This document shows, in pieces, positions 8,241 through 17,878 of a stretch of DNA of 51,160 nucleotides. Position 1 is the first letter of the stretch. The number at the start of each line of letters is the position of its first letter. Source of the stretch: Candidatus Humimicrobium oleiphilum (GTDB taxonomy: Bacteria; Actinomycetota; Humimicrobiia; Humimicrobiales; Humimicrobiaceae); NCBI GenBank assembly GCA_002304935.1, contig DBPS01000052.1, forward strand, positions 8,981 through 60,140, read 5' to 3'. Under the pieces are notes generated by a model, which was not told the DNA's origin, searched no databases, and saw nothing but the letters and a program-made list of their open reading frames with translations. The position numbers and the translations under genes are program-made.

Positions 8241-9341
8241 TTAAGTAGATGGAGTTATCAACTGCTCTTCAACAGGGCTTTCGTTTTCCTGCTCCGATTC
8301 CGTGGATCCGCTTTCCTGTAAATCTGTGCCTGTAGTCGTTGTACTTTCATCAGTATTAAAAACATCACTATATACTATTTCTGATTTATCTTTAAGCTCA
8401 AGTATGAACTCTTCCCATTTTTTGCTTTTTAAATCCTTTAGCAGATAATCCTTTATTTGTTCTTTGACTTCTATAAAAGGAGTTATGGCTTCAGCTTTCC
8501 TGCTGGTAACTTTTATTATATGAAAGCCATAGGTGGTTTCTACTATGTCGCTGACTTCGCCTATCTTTAGGGTAAAAGCCGCATCTTCAAATTCTGAAAC
8601 AAGTTCTCCTTTTGAAAAATATCCCAAAGCACCGCCTTTGGTATTGGTATTTTCATCTTCAGAATATCTGTTGGCAATATCTTCAAAAGAATCTCCTGCG
8701 TTTATTTTTTCCTGTGCAACTTTTATTTTTTCCAAAGCCTCTTCCTTGGTTTTCTGCGTAGTATCGGTTTCACCGAATTTAACCAGTATATGGCTTACTT
8801 CTATCTGCTCAGGAGTCTTAAAGACTGTTTCCCTGTTTTCATCATAATATTTCTGTACTTCTTCATCTGTGACAGAAATATCCTTGGTTATTGATTCATA
8901 TACTTTTGAACCAAGTATCTGATCTTTCAGCCAGATTCTTAAAAAATCTTCATTAATGTTATTGGTTGTCAGATATTTCTGAAAGTCAGCTTCGCTTCCA
9001 TATGAATCCTGTATTACACCCAGTTCAACATCTATTTCTTTATCGAGAACACTTAAATTGTTTTCGGCACCATATTTTTCAATTAACTTATTGACTATAA
9101 TATAATCTACTACCTGTTTTTCGACAGCCTTGAGCTGATCTTTGTTTTCTTCTTCAAAAATTTCGGGATTTGTAGTCTTAAGAGATGTAGTATAGCTGTC
9201 TACCTCTTTCTGCGTTATCTTATAGCCGTTTACCTCTGCAAGTGATGACGCACATGAAGATAAAGTCAGCAACAATCCCGTAATTATAAAAATCATAGTT
9301 AAAAGCAAAACAATTTTTAGGATATTATTTTTCTTTACCAT
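8241..9341 (-). CDS. PrsA/SurA-like peptidyl-prolyl isomerase lipoprotein
   Basis: An extracytoplasmic foldase. Residues 1-30 form a lipoprotein signal (KKNN, a hydrophobic stretch, then LTLSSC with Cys30 as lipid site). Residues about 31-165 are a SurA/trigger-like helical chaperone module, and about 180-280 a parvulin rotamase domain with EVSHILVKF, DSFEDIANRYSED, GGALGYFSKGELV and TYGFHIIKV, all typical active-site strands. The last 35 residues are an acidic Ser/Thr/Glu tail without structure. It stands between mfd and mazG, where some actinobacteria also have a lipoprotein gene. Substrates cannot be deduced. Confidence 0.9.
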   Translation of the reverse strand: MVKKNNILKIVLLLTMIFIITGLLLTLSSCASSLAEVNGYKITQKEVDSYTTSLKTTNPEIFEEENKDQLKAVEKQVVDYIIVNKLIEKYGAENNLSVLDKEIDVELGVIQDSYGSEADFQKYLTTNNINEDFLRIWLKDQILGSKVYESITKDISVTDEEVQKYYDENRETVFKTPEQIEVSHILVKFGETDTTQKTKEEALEKIKVAQEKINAGDSFEDIANRYSEDENTNTKGGALGYFSKGELVSEFEDAAFTLKIGEVSDIVETTYGFHIIKVTSRKAEAITPFIEVKEQIKDYLLKDLKSKKWEEFILELKDKSEIVYSDVFNTDESTTTTGTDLQESGSTESEQENESPVEEQLITPST

Positions 9342-9387
9342 TAATATTTACCTTCTTTTGATATATTTTTATCAATCAATAATTAAT

Positions 9388-12300
9388 TTATATATTGTTA
9401 ATTATGTCTTTTAAGATTCCAAAAAGTTTATTTGTATCTAGTTTTGAATCTAAAAGACTTATTATAATAGATTTGTCTTTAAAATTATAACTGATATTTT
9501 TATTTTTTCTATTTAGTTTAAGCGCTTTTTCCCTTGAAGTCCTCACAGGCATGACTAATACGCCTTTTTTAACTATGTATCTTACTTTTTCAATTGATTT
9601 TCTCTTAAGCAATAATTTAATCCTGGAGATATTAAACAGATTTTTAAGGACATCAGGCATATCTCCGAATCTTTCGGCTATTTTTTTTGATAATAAATCA
9701 AGTTCACTGATATTTCCTGCTTCAGACAGGCTCTTATACAAATTGATACGGTCATTTTCATTTTTTATATAATTCCTGGGAATATATGCGCTTACAGGCA
9801 GGTCTATAAGAACATTATTTTCTTTTTCGGGCTCATTTCCTTTAAGGACTTCGATCTCTTCCCTTATTATCTCACAATAAAGGTCAAATCCCACACTGCT
9901 CATATGGCCGTGCTGGTTTGCTCCCAGAAGTTCGCCTGCCCCCCTTATTTCCAGATCTTTTAAGGCAATATTATAACCTGAACCCAAAGCATTATATTCT
10001 TCAAGAGCTTTAAGTCGTTCAAGTGCATTGAATGTAAGATTATCGCGCTCGGTGTAGAAAAAATAAGCATATGCTCTTTCAGATGATCTCCCCACCCTTC
10101 CTCTGAGCTGATACAGTTGTGACAACCCAAACCTTTGTGCATTCTCCACAATAAGAGTGTTTACATTAGTGATGTCCATTCCGGATTCTATAATGGATGT
10201 GGTAAGCAGTATGTCATATTTTTTATTAATGAAATCTTCCATCAGTTTTTCAATTTCTCTTCCTTCAAGCCTTCCATGAGTTATTGCTATCTTTGCGGAA
10301 GGAATAAGTTTTTTCAGCTCATAAGCCAGATGGTCTATTCCTATTATGCGGTTTGATACATAATATATCTGTCCGCCTCTTTGTATTTCTCTTTCAATTG
10401 CATTTTTTATTATAAGATTATTTTTCCGTCCTACAAAAGTTTTAATCGGATGGCGGTTTTCGGGATGTGTCTCAATTATTACAATATCCTTTATCCCGGT
10501 CAGTGACATATAAAGTGTCCTGGGTATAGGCGTTGCTGTCATTGTAAGCACATCTACCTGCTTTTTAAATAATTTTAATTTTTCCTTTGCATTAACACCG
10601 AATCTCTGTTCTTCATCTATTATTATCAGCCCTAGATCTTTCGGCAGAATGTCATTTCCCAGAATTCGATGAGTGCCTATAAGAATATCTATCTGGCCTA
10701 TATTGAATTTGTTTATTATTTCTTTCTGTACTGTTTTTTTCCTGAATCGGCTTAAAACATCTACCGTTACAGGGTAGTTTTTAAATCTTGACCTGAAAGT
10801 ATTAAAATGCTGATCCGCCAGTATTGTCGTAGGCACCAGGACAAGCACCTGCTTGCCATTTTCAGCAGCCTTAAAAGCAGCTCTTATTGCAACTTCCGTC
10901 TTTCCAAAACCGACATCTCCGCATAAAAGGATGTCCATAGGTTTTGCTTCCTGCATCTTTTCCTTAACTGTGTTAATGGCTTCAAGCTGATCCTTTGTCT
11001 CATTAAAGGGAAACAGATCTTCTATTTCTCTCTGCCAGGGGCTGTCAGGCTGAAATGAAAACCCTTCAGTTGATTCTCTTTCAGCATATAATCTTGCAAG
11101 ATCCAGCGCTAATGTCTTTACTGATTTCCTTACTTTGGTCTTCAGATTATCCCATTGCTTTGAGTTAAGCGATGTGACAGCAGGCTCGGAATCCCCAATA
11201 TATCTGTGGATTCTTTCAGCCTGCCATGTAGGAACATAAAGCTTGTCCCCGTGGGCATATTCAATGAGGAAATAGTCTTTTTTTATCCCATCATTGGTTT
11301 CAGATACTATATTTATATATTTTCCTATTCCATGAGATTTGTGAACTACAAAGTCTCCGGGATTGAACTGGTTAAAAACATTTGATTTTATTTCCTGGAT
11401 TTCATCATTTTTCCTGTCAAGCTGCTCATAAATATCAAGTTCACCATATAATGAAATATTCTCAGACTTAAAGCCTCTTAAAAGCCTTTCTGCTGAAAGA
11501 TTCACTATTCTGAAATCACCGGTATATTTTTCAGGTTCTTCTGTTTTTTTAAAAGATAGATTATTTTCAGACAAAAGTTCTGATATTTTTTCTATTCTTT
11601 CATTATTATCCAGTGAAATAAAAACATTTTTTTTCGAACTGAAATCTTTTTTAATATTTTCCAGAAAAGCTCCCGGATTACTGAAATTCTGGGACTGATT
11701 TTTTATTTTTTTAAACTCAAAATAGTCTTCCATCGGATTACTGGAGCTGCCTGAATTCAAATTATATTTAAAATCAAAACTATCACTATCAAAAAAATCA
11801 CCCGGGATTATATAATTTCTTATTAAATCAACATACTGGACCAAAAGTTCATCTTTTTTCATGTTAAGTGATTTCTCTATGATATCTCTCTCGCTCTTTA
11901 ATTTGAGATAGACTTCAACAGGCTCACAGATTATAAGGTTGTATTCACCGACAAATTTACTGAAAAGCTCCGGCAGGGAATAATACTGCTGAAATCCGGG
12001 TTCTTTGATCCCACTGAGCTCATTACTATCTATTTTCCAGGGATCATTATTGGGGCTTATTTCATAACTATCAGCCTCATGCAATACTGAATAATTACTG
12101 ATGTCAAAAAACAATATTTTTTCCAGAGTATTGTCAAAGAAATCAAACCTTAAGGGATTTTTTGCAGACAAATCAAAAATATCTATTATATCTCCCCTTA
12201 CACTGAATTCTCCTTTATCAAAAACTTTACTGACTCTTTCATAGCCAAGTCCTGTTATATCTCTGATTAATTCTTCCCTGTTGTAATCTCTGCCTTTTTT

Positions 12301-12717
12301 TAATTTTATTACAGGAAATTCTTCCAGATTTTTTGATGATATCAGGTTAACCATAGAGGAAACACTTGCAATTGCTGCAAATGGCTCATTGTTTTCCCTG
12401 AAATTTAAAATTTTTTTTATTACAGATAATCTCTGGGATACTTTCTCCATATCCGCAGGTTTGTTTTTTAAAAAAACTCCCTCTCCTGCTGATGGAAAAT
12501 TCATAAAATCACTTTTAACGGATATACAGTTGAAATCATCCATTAACTCTATATTCTTATCGCTTGTGGATGTTATTATCAGTGCAGGTTTCCCGGTATG
12601 GGCGAACAGGCCGGCTATTATGTATGACCAGAGATTTTCGTCGGCATATATATTTTTTTTACTGGAAACGGAAAAATCTTTCCACTCTTTTTGCTTTAAA
12701 AACAGATTTAAAAACAT
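9388..12717 (-). CDS. mfd: Transcription-repair coupling factor Mfd
   Basis: Mfd removes RNA polymerase stalled at lesions and recruits UvrA. The 1109 residues carry the complete domain order: UvrB-like N-terminal modules (about 1-330, including GRDYNREELIRDI and the FDKGEFSVRGDIIDIF segment), the CarD-like RNAP-interaction domain (about 455-525, FVVHKSHGIGKY), the SF2 translocase with Walker A GDVGFGKTEVAIRAAF, the DEEQRFG box, TATPIPRTLYMSL and the second RecA domain with GRVGRSSERAYAYFFY, then the TRCF C-terminal domain (about 960-1070). Only a weak ribosome site precedes the ATG. It is slightly shorter than E. coli Mfd (1148). Confidence 0.97.
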   Translation of the reverse strand: MFLNLFLKQKEWKDFSVSSKKNIYADENLWSYIIAGLFAHTGKPALIITSTSDKNIELMDDFNCISVKSDFMNFPSAGEGVFLKNKPADMEKVSQRLSVIKKILNFRENNEPFAAIASVSSMVNLISSKNLEEFPVIKLKKGRDYNREELIRDITGLGYERVSKVFDKGEFSVRGDIIDIFDLSAKNPLRFDFFDNTLEKILFFDISNYSVLHEADSYEISPNNDPWKIDSNELSGIKEPGFQQYYSLPELFSKFVGEYNLIICEPVEVYLKLKSERDIIEKSLNMKKDELLVQYVDLIRNYIIPGDFFDSDSFDFKYNLNSGSSSNPMEDYFEFKKIKNQSQNFSNPGAFLENIKKDFSSKKNVFISLDNNERIEKISELLSENNLSFKKTEEPEKYTGDFRIVNLSAERLLRGFKSENISLYGELDIYEQLDRKNDEIQEIKSNVFNQFNPGDFVVHKSHGIGKYINIVSETNDGIKKDYFLIEYAHGDKLYVPTWQAERIHRYIGDSEPAVTSLNSKQWDNLKTKVRKSVKTLALDLARLYAERESTEGFSFQPDSPWQREIEDLFPFNETKDQLEAINTVKEKMQEAKPMDILLCGDVGFGKTEVAIRAAFKAAENGKQVLVLVPTTILADQHFNTFRSRFKNYPVTVDVLSRFRKKTVQKEIINKFNIGQIDILIGTHRILGNDILPKDLGLIIIDEEQRFGVNAKEKLKLFKKQVDVLTMTATPIPRTLYMSLTGIKDIVIIETHPENRHPIKTFVGRKNNLIIKNAIEREIQRGGQIYYVSNRIIGIDHLAYELKKLIPSAKIAITHGRLEGREIEKLMEDFINKKYDILLTTSIIESGMDITNVNTLIVENAQRFGLSQLYQLRGRVGRSSERAYAYFFYTERDNLTFNALERLKALEEYNALGSGYNIALKDLEIRGAGELLGANQHGHMSSVGFDLYCEIIREEIEVLKGNEPEKENNVLIDLPVSAYIPRNYIKNENDRINLYKSLSEAGNISELDLLSKKIAERFGDMPDVLKNLFNISRIKLLLKRKSIEKVRYIVKKGVLVMPVRTSREKALKLNRKNKNISYNFKDKSIIISLLDSKLDTNKLFGILKDIINNI

Positions 12718-12776
12718 TTGGATTTCTTATTATCAAAATTCAGGCCTAAATAAAGAATAAGATATTTTTCTGGGTA

Positions 12777-13349
12777 TTATCCGGGCAATGATCCATTATA
12801 TTTATTCATGCAATATTCAATTCCGAAATCTATATAGTCAATGACTGACTCATATGCATTTTCACAAAGAAATTCAAGCTCCTTTAATTCATGAGTGCTG
12901 AATTTTTTCAAGACATAATCTGCGGCTTTTTTCTGTCCGGGAGGTCTCCCGACCCCGAATCTGAGCCTGTCAAAATTTTTATCTTTCAGATGGCTGACAA
13001 TGGATTCAAGACCTTTATGACCTGCCGTTCCGCCGCTTTTTTTATATCTCATTACACCGAACTCAAGATCTATATCATCATGGATGACGAGAATGCTCTT
13101 AATTTCTTCTTTAAAAAATTTTAAAGCCATTGAAAGAGAATAGCCGCTATCATTCATAAATGTTAGCGGCTTTAAAACAATGACTTTCTCGCCTTTAATA
13201 TTTAAATAAGTCGTATTTGACTTAAATTTTCTGCTTCTCTGTGCTTCATCGGTTTTACTGATTAACTTATCAGCAATTATAAAACCGATATTATGTCTTG
13301 TTAAAATATAATCTTTGCCTGGATTTCCAAGTCCAGCAATCAAGATCAT
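12777..13349 (-). CDS. pth: Peptidyl-tRNA hydrolase
   Basis: Pth recycles tRNA by cleaving peptidyl-tRNA. The 190-residue protein begins with MILIAGLGNPGKDYILTRHN, where the His is the catalytic base (about residue 19), followed by the LKPLTFMNDSG segment with its substrate-binding Asn, VIHDDIDLEFG with the catalytic-site Asp, and SGGTAGHKGLESI and FDRLRFGVGRP. All key residues are present and length is normal. The start codon overlaps the rplY stop (ATGA at 13346-13349), so translation is coupled; rplY-pth is a conserved pair. Confidence 0.97.
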   Translation of the reverse strand: MILIAGLGNPGKDYILTRHNIGFIIADKLISKTDEAQRSRKFKSNTTYLNIKGEKVIVLKPLTFMNDSGYSLSMALKFFKEEIKSILVIHDDIDLEFGVMRYKKSGGTAGHKGLESIVSHLKDKNFDRLRFGVGRPPGQKKAADYVLKKFSTHELKELEFLCENAYESVIDYIDFGIEYCMNKYNGSLPG

Positions 13350-14023
13350 TCTTTTTCTTCTTTTTCAGCTTTTTCTTTCTTTATGACTACAGGTTCTTCC
13401 TCAGCTTCACCTTCTGCTGCTACTTCTTCCTCTTCCTTGAATTCGGTTGCATAAGACAATGAGACAATTACATCTTCAGGAATGCTTAAAACCTTTATAT
13501 TTTCGCCTACAACAAGATCAGATACCCTTACAATATCACCGATTTTAAGATCAATGACATCGACAACAATGCTCTCGGGAATATCTTTCGGAAGACAGGA
13601 TATCACTATTTCCCTCAGACTATGCTGTATTACGCCACCTTCTTCTTTAACGCCGATTGCCTTATCTTCATTTTCCAGAATTATGGGGACAGTAATTGTG
13701 ACTTCCTGTTCCATCTTGATTCTTATAAAATCAAGATGTGAGTATTCTCTTGATATTGGTTCTTTCTGAAAATCTTTAAGCAATACTGAAATTTTCTTTG
13801 ATTTTCCATCATCTTTCAGATGAAGATCAAATATATGGCCTGATGTTCCTTTTCCTTTTACAAGGTCCTTGAATTTCTTTGATTCAACCTTGATATTCAA
13901 AGGCTCATTCTTCAGTCCATATACCACACCAGGTATATATCCTGATTTTCTAAGCCTGCCAGAAGAATTTTTTTTAAGCTCTTCAGGGCTTCTTTTATAA
14001 ATATCGAGTACTAAATTTTCCAT
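13346..14023 (-). CDS. rplY: 50S ribosomal protein L25, long (Ctc/TL5) form
   Basis: bL25 binds 5S rRNA. The N-terminal L25 domain (about residues 1-95: RKSGYIPGVVYG, KKFKDLVKG, then the HLDFIRI strand) is followed by the TL5-type beta domain (about 100-190), as in the long Ctc form, and a 30-residue highly charged Glu/Lys tail. At 225 residues it is the typical actinobacterial/firmicute long form rather than the 94-residue E. coli form. AAAGG precedes the ATG. It is located between prs and pth, as in actinobacteria. Confidence 0.95.
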   Translation of the reverse strand: MENLVLDIYKRSPEELKKNSSGRLRKSGYIPGVVYGLKNEPLNIKVESKKFKDLVKGKGTSGHIFDLHLKDDGKSKKISVLLKDFQKEPISREYSHLDFIRIKMEQEVTITVPIILENEDKAIGVKEEGGVIQHSLREIVISCLPKDIPESIVVDVIDLKIGDIVRVSDLVVGENIKVLSIPEDVIVSLSYATEFKEEEEVAAEGEAEEEPVVIKKEKAEKEEKE

Positions 14024-14064
14024 TACAGGTTAACCTTTCACAATAAAATAAGTATAAAAAATTT

Positions 14065-15033
14065 TTATACGAGATTTTCTCCTTTAAATAAATCACTTAC
14101 AGATTTGCAATCATAAACTTTTTTTATCGTTTTTGCAAGAAGATTGGCAATTGACAAAACAACAATTTTTTTCCCGTCAACAGCGCAATTAATCGGGACA
14201 GTATCAAGAACAACAATCTCTTCTGCCCTTGAAGATTGTAAAAGTTCTATAGCCGGTCCGGAAAAAACAGGGTGTGTGGCAGCTGCATATACTTTCCTGG
14301 CCCCCTGATTTAAAAGGATATCTATGGCTTCCACAAGCGTTCCACCGGTATCAATCAGGTCATCAAATATTATTGCCTCTTTGCCATCTACATCTCCTAC
14401 AATATGCTCTACTGCTGCAACATTATGCTCCGGTCTTCTTTTATCAAGAATGGCAAGGGGAAAGCCAAGCTGTTTGGCAAGAATGCTTGCTCTTTTCACC
14501 CCTCCTACATCAGGGCTTACGATAACGCCCTTTTTTATATTTTTATCCCTGAAATATTTTGCAATTATAGGGCTTGCCGTAATGTGGTCTACCGGTACAT
14601 CAAAAAACCCCTGTATTGTTGCCGTATGAAGATCGGCTACGATTAATCTGTCTATTCCTGCAACCTGCAGCAAATCAGCTATAAGTTTTGCTGTAATCGG
14701 TTCGCGGCCTTCAGCTTTTTTATCCTGGCGGGCATATCCGTAATGCGGCATCACAACATTTATCATCCCTGCTGAAGCTCTCTTTAAAGCATCCAGCATT
14801 ATGAGAAGTTCCATTATATTATCATTAACAGGAGGACTGCATGTCTGCATCAAAAAAACGTCAGCACCTCTGACACTATCATTGAATCTGACATAAATCT
14901 CGCCATTCCTGAATTTTTTTCTTTCAACTTTCCCTACTTCAATATTAAGATATTCAGCAACTCTTGCTGCAAGCTGCGGAGTTGATGAACCTGAAAAAAG
15001 CATCATTCTTTTATTGGTAGGATAATCTCTCAT
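14065..15033 (-). CDS. prs: Ribose-phosphate pyrophosphokinase
   Basis: The enzyme makes PRPP from ribose-5-phosphate and ATP for nucleotide, His and Trp synthesis. The 322 residues show the class I pattern: FSGSSTPQLAARVAEYL, the RFRNGE-like KKFRNGEIYVRF, MPHYGYARQDKK (ATP-binding loop), DLHTATIQGFF, the catalytic flexible loop KRRPEHN, and the PRPP-binding signature IIFDDLIDTGGT. The ATG overlaps the glmU stop by ATGA and has AAGGAG inside glmU, so the pair is coupled. Confidence 0.97.
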   Translation of the reverse strand: MRDYPTNKRMMLFSGSSTPQLAARVAEYLNIEVGKVERKKFRNGEIYVRFNDSVRGADVFLMQTCSPPVNDNIMELLIMLDALKRASAGMINVVMPHYGYARQDKKAEGREPITAKLIADLLQVAGIDRLIVADLHTATIQGFFDVPVDHITASPIIAKYFRDKNIKKGVIVSPDVGGVKRASILAKQLGFPLAILDKRRPEHNVAAVEHIVGDVDGKEAIIFDDLIDTGGTLVEAIDILLNQGARKVYAAATHPVFSGPAIELLQSSRAEEIVVLDTVPINCAVDGKKIVVLSIANLLAKTIKKVYDCKSVSDLFKGENLV

Positions 15034-16454
15034 TTAACAGCTCCTTCATTTTTTTCCTTCTCTTTTTTTGCCCTAAACCTTACTGCTCCATTGTCGATAT
15101 TTACCTGTTTGCCCCTTGCTATTGCAAGAGAATCCTGTGGCACATTCTCTGTAATCACTGAACCTGCCGCAACAATAGCTCCGTCACCGATTTCAACTGG
15201 CGGAACCATCATGGTATCTGAACCTATAAAAACATTATTTCCTATTACGGTCTTGTTTTTTCTATAACCATTATAATTACAGGTTACAGAAGAGGCACCT
15301 ATATTAACATTTTGTCCTATATCCGTATCTCCGATATAGGTAAGATGCGGTATCTTGCTGTTTTTGCCGACCTTTGTTTTTTTGACTTCACAAAAACCTC
15401 CGATTTTAACTTTATCATCAGTTGTCGTGCCGGGTCTTACATAGGTGAAAGGTCCGATATTATTATTTTCTCCCAGTTTCGCCTCTGTTAAAACTGCAGA
15501 ATTAATAATAGTATTTTTACCTATGTGGCAATCATTCAGCTGAACAGAAGGTCCTATGATACAACCGCTCTCTATAATGGATTTTCCGAATATAAAAGTA
15601 TTCGGATGGATTGTCACATCATTTGAAATTACTACATCGTCCCCGATATAGGCAGAATCAGGATCTGTCATGCTTACACCCGAAAACATCATTAATTCTT
15701 CATTTATTCTTTTTTGCATTATTTTTGAGACTCTTGATAATGCAAGCCTGTCGTTTACCCCAAAGACTTCCAGAATATCTTCAGCTTTAAAAGCAGATAC
15801 CCTGTGCCCTTCTTTAATCATTTCTTCTATTATGTCTGTCAGATAAAACTCGTTTTGTGAATTATTTGTTTTCAATCTTTTTAGATAGTCAAATAAAACT
15901 GAAGCCCTGAAGCAATAAATTGAAGAATTAATCTCGCATATTTTCTTTTCTTCTTCGCATGCATCTCTTTCTTCAACGATTTTTACAACCTCATCTTTTG
16001 CATTCTTTACAATTCTGCCATAACCGGCGGGATTTCCGGTTACTGAAGAAACCAGTGAACATGAATTATCCCTGCTTTGCTGACTGGCATAAAGGTTTTC
16101 AAGTGTTTTGCTTTTTATGAGAGGGCTGTCACCGGGAAGTACCATTACTTCATCCCAGTCTTTAGCATAATATTTCTTTACCATATTTACTGCATGGCCT
16201 GTGCCAAGCTGTTCTTCCTGAAAAACAGGGATTGCCATAGGATAATTTGTACTCAGATAGTTTTCAAGCTCTTCATGACCGAATCCTGTAACGACATATA
16301 TCCTGGAAGGATTTAATTTGTATGCTTCTTTTAAAACATAATGGATCATCGGCTTGTCAAGGATTTTATGCAATACTTTCGGGGTATGGGAAAGCATCCT
16401 TTTGCCTTTGCCGGCAGCTAGTATTACTATTATAAGATTTTTACAATCCTTCAT
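15030..16454 (-). CDS. glmU: Bifunctional GlmU (UDP-GlcNAc synthesis)
   Basis: GlmU acetylates glucosamine-1-phosphate and then uridylylates it, supplying UDP-GlcNAc for peptidoglycan. The N-terminal uridylyltransferase domain (about 1-235) has LAAGKGKRMLS and GTGHAV, plus VLPGDSPLI with the metal Asp. The C-terminal half is a left-handed beta-helix of hexapeptide repeats (about 260-455) with GPFTYVRPGT, GGFCEVKKTKVG, HLTYIGDTDIG, NIGASSVTCNYNG and KTVIGNNVFIGSD, which carry the acetyl-CoA and active-site His/Asn residues. The 474-residue length is normal. It is the first gene of the glmU-prs-rplY-pth-mfd series. Confidence 0.96.
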   Translation of the reverse strand: MKDCKNLIIVILAAGKGKRMLSHTPKVLHKILDKPMIHYVLKEAYKLNPSRIYVVTGFGHEELENYLSTNYPMAIPVFQEEQLGTGHAVNMVKKYYAKDWDEVMVLPGDSPLIKSKTLENLYASQQSRDNSCSLVSSVTGNPAGYGRIVKNAKDEVVKIVEERDACEEEKKICEINSSIYCFRASVLFDYLKRLKTNNSQNEFYLTDIIEEMIKEGHRVSAFKAEDILEVFGVNDRLALSRVSKIMQKRINEELMMFSGVSMTDPDSAYIGDDVVISNDVTIHPNTFIFGKSIIESGCIIGPSVQLNDCHIGKNTIINSAVLTEAKLGENNNIGPFTYVRPGTTTDDKVKIGGFCEVKKTKVGKNSKIPHLTYIGDTDIGQNVNIGASSVTCNYNGYRKNKTVIGNNVFIGSDTMMVPPVEIGDGAIVAAGSVITENVPQDSLAIARGKQVNIDNGAVRFRAKKEKEKNEGAVK

Positions 16455-16523
16455 ATTGATCTACAAGTTAAAATTGTCTGAATCCAAACAAACAGATTAG
16501 AATTTTAACAGAAAAATATAAAA

Positions 16524-16826
16524 TTACAAAAATTCTCCGCCTTCAATTTCTTTTGAGATTATTCTAAAGCTTTCATCAAAAAAAATAGTCAGATAAATGA
16601 GATTATTGCACTTACTGCCAAGTATTTCTTTTCTTATCATAAAAGATGAACCTGAAGGAGCTTCATCATCTTCATATACTCTGGAGAAATCACTTGTTTT
16701 CCTTAATCCCACGCTTATTTCTTCTCCGCATCTTTTACATTTAACTGCTATCCTGATGAAATTATCTGCCTGATAAGAAGAAGGCTGGGCAAAAAAATTT
16801 TTAAACTTTTTTAAGAAAGATGCCAT
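16524..16826 (-). CDS. Small conserved zinc-ribbon-like protein
   Basis: A 100-residue protein I cannot name. It has an N-terminal basic helix (MASFLKKFKNFF), a CKRCGEEI knuckle at about residues 30-37 and a third Cys in GSKCNNLIYL near residue 73, followed by beta-strand-like sequence and the end KEIEGGEFL. The pattern C-x2-C then a distant Cys suggests a structural zinc site with one missing or non-Cys ligand. It stands 69 bases upstream of glmU in the same direction and may be cotranscribed with it. Its start codon lies in the 135-base divergent gap before the radical SAM gene. Confidence 0.65.
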   Translation of the reverse strand: MASFLKKFKNFFAQPSSYQADNFIRIAVKCKRCGEEISVGLRKTSDFSRVYEDDEAPSGSSFMIRKEILGSKCNNLIYLTIFFDESFRIISKEIEGGEFL

Positions 16827-16960
16827 TTTCTATAAAAACTCCGGACGCTTTTATATTATATTTTTTTAGCTTAATATTCTTATTAATTAAAACAACATAT
16901 TTTAATAAAATAGAAATACAGAAACATCTGAAATTATACCAGATATATTTTAAATTTATT

Positions 16961-17878
16961 ATGATTTTAAAAAAAATAAAACAGTTATCTTACTTTATAT
17001 CTTTTAAAGTTAAAAATATCTTTAACAGAAAATATAGAAAGCCCCTTCTTGCAGGTATCAAAATAACGACAAAATGCAACATGAAATGCATACACTGCCC
17101 TTTCTGGAGAGATAATAGCAGCTTTTACATGAGCTGGGATACATTTCAGGAAACAGTTGTTACACTGTACGATAACGGTGTGAGAATACTTGTCATAGAA
17201 GGAGGAGAGCCTATGCTGTGGAATGATGAAAAATACAAAAAAGATATAAGTGATGCTATCGAGTTTGCAAAAAAATATTTTTTTTATACGGCAATAACAA
17301 CAAACGGCAGTATAAATTTTAATAATATAAATCCTGATATTATTTTTATAAGCATCGAAAGCGCATCAGAAAGTTATTCAGATATAAGAGGAGACTTTCT
17401 GGAAAGTGTGCTTTCAAACATAAAAAATGCAAAAAATAAAAAAATTATCATTAATATAACTATTAATTCAGTGACTTATAAAGATGTTGTCTCTACCATA
17501 AGAGCATTAAATGAATCTGTGTATGGTTTTACGCTGCAGTTTTTTTATCCCTATCAGGGTCTTGCTGACCTGAGACTTTCAGCCACCCGGAAAAAAAATA
17601 TTCTGGATGATATCATTGAATTAAAAAAACAGGGTTTTAAAATCCTTGATTCTTATGATGCTTTAAGAAAAATGCCTGATAACAGCTGGAGATGCGACGA
17701 TTTTCTTGTATCAAGCGTAGAGGCTGACGGCAAAATCACTAATGGCTGCTACCTTAAAAACAGGGCTGTACAGATATCGTGCAAAGACTGCGGTTTTTTC
17801 GCACATTGTGAATTATCTCTTGCATTTCAATTGCATCCCGGCGCTTTGTGTGCTGCCAAAAAAATTTTCATGGACTGA
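16961..17878 (+). CDS. Radical SAM protein with SPASM-like C-terminus
   Basis: The N-terminal AdoMet domain contains the iron-sulphur motif CNMKCIHC (CxxxCxxC) about 40 residues from the chosen start, followed by the GGEPML motif and a strand TTNGS. The C-terminus has cysteines arranged as C...GxxxxxC and then CKDCGFFAHC (CX2CX5C), resembling a SPASM/twitch auxiliary cluster, plus one final Cys. A longer reading from 16820 is open but would overlap the divergent start and adds an AT-driven hydrophobic stretch; the ATG at 16961 (305 residues) is preferred although no Shine-Dalgarno is clear. The gene is a single unit with no peptide substrate or partner beside it, and is richer in AT than its neighbours. 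Substrate unknown. Confidence 0.75.
   Translation: MILKKIKQLSYFISFKVKNIFNRKYRKPLLAGIKITTKCNMKCIHCPFWRDNSSFYMSWDTFQETVVTLYDNGVRILVIEGGEPMLWNDEKYKKDISDAIEFAKKYFFYTAITTNGSINFNNINPDIIFISIESASESYSDIRGDFLESVLSNIKNAKNKKIIINITINSVTYKDVVSTIRALNESVYGFTLQFFYPYQGLADLRLSATRKKNILDDIIELKKQGFKILDSYDALRKMPDNSWRCDDFLVSSVEADGKITNGCYLKNRAVQISCKDCGFFAHCELSLAFQLHPGALCAAKKIFMD

Noticed and set aside
16820..16960. Longer start for the radical SAM gene
   Set aside because: It overlaps the divergent zinc-ribbon gene start, encodes an AT-driven hydrophobic tract, and has no ribosome site.
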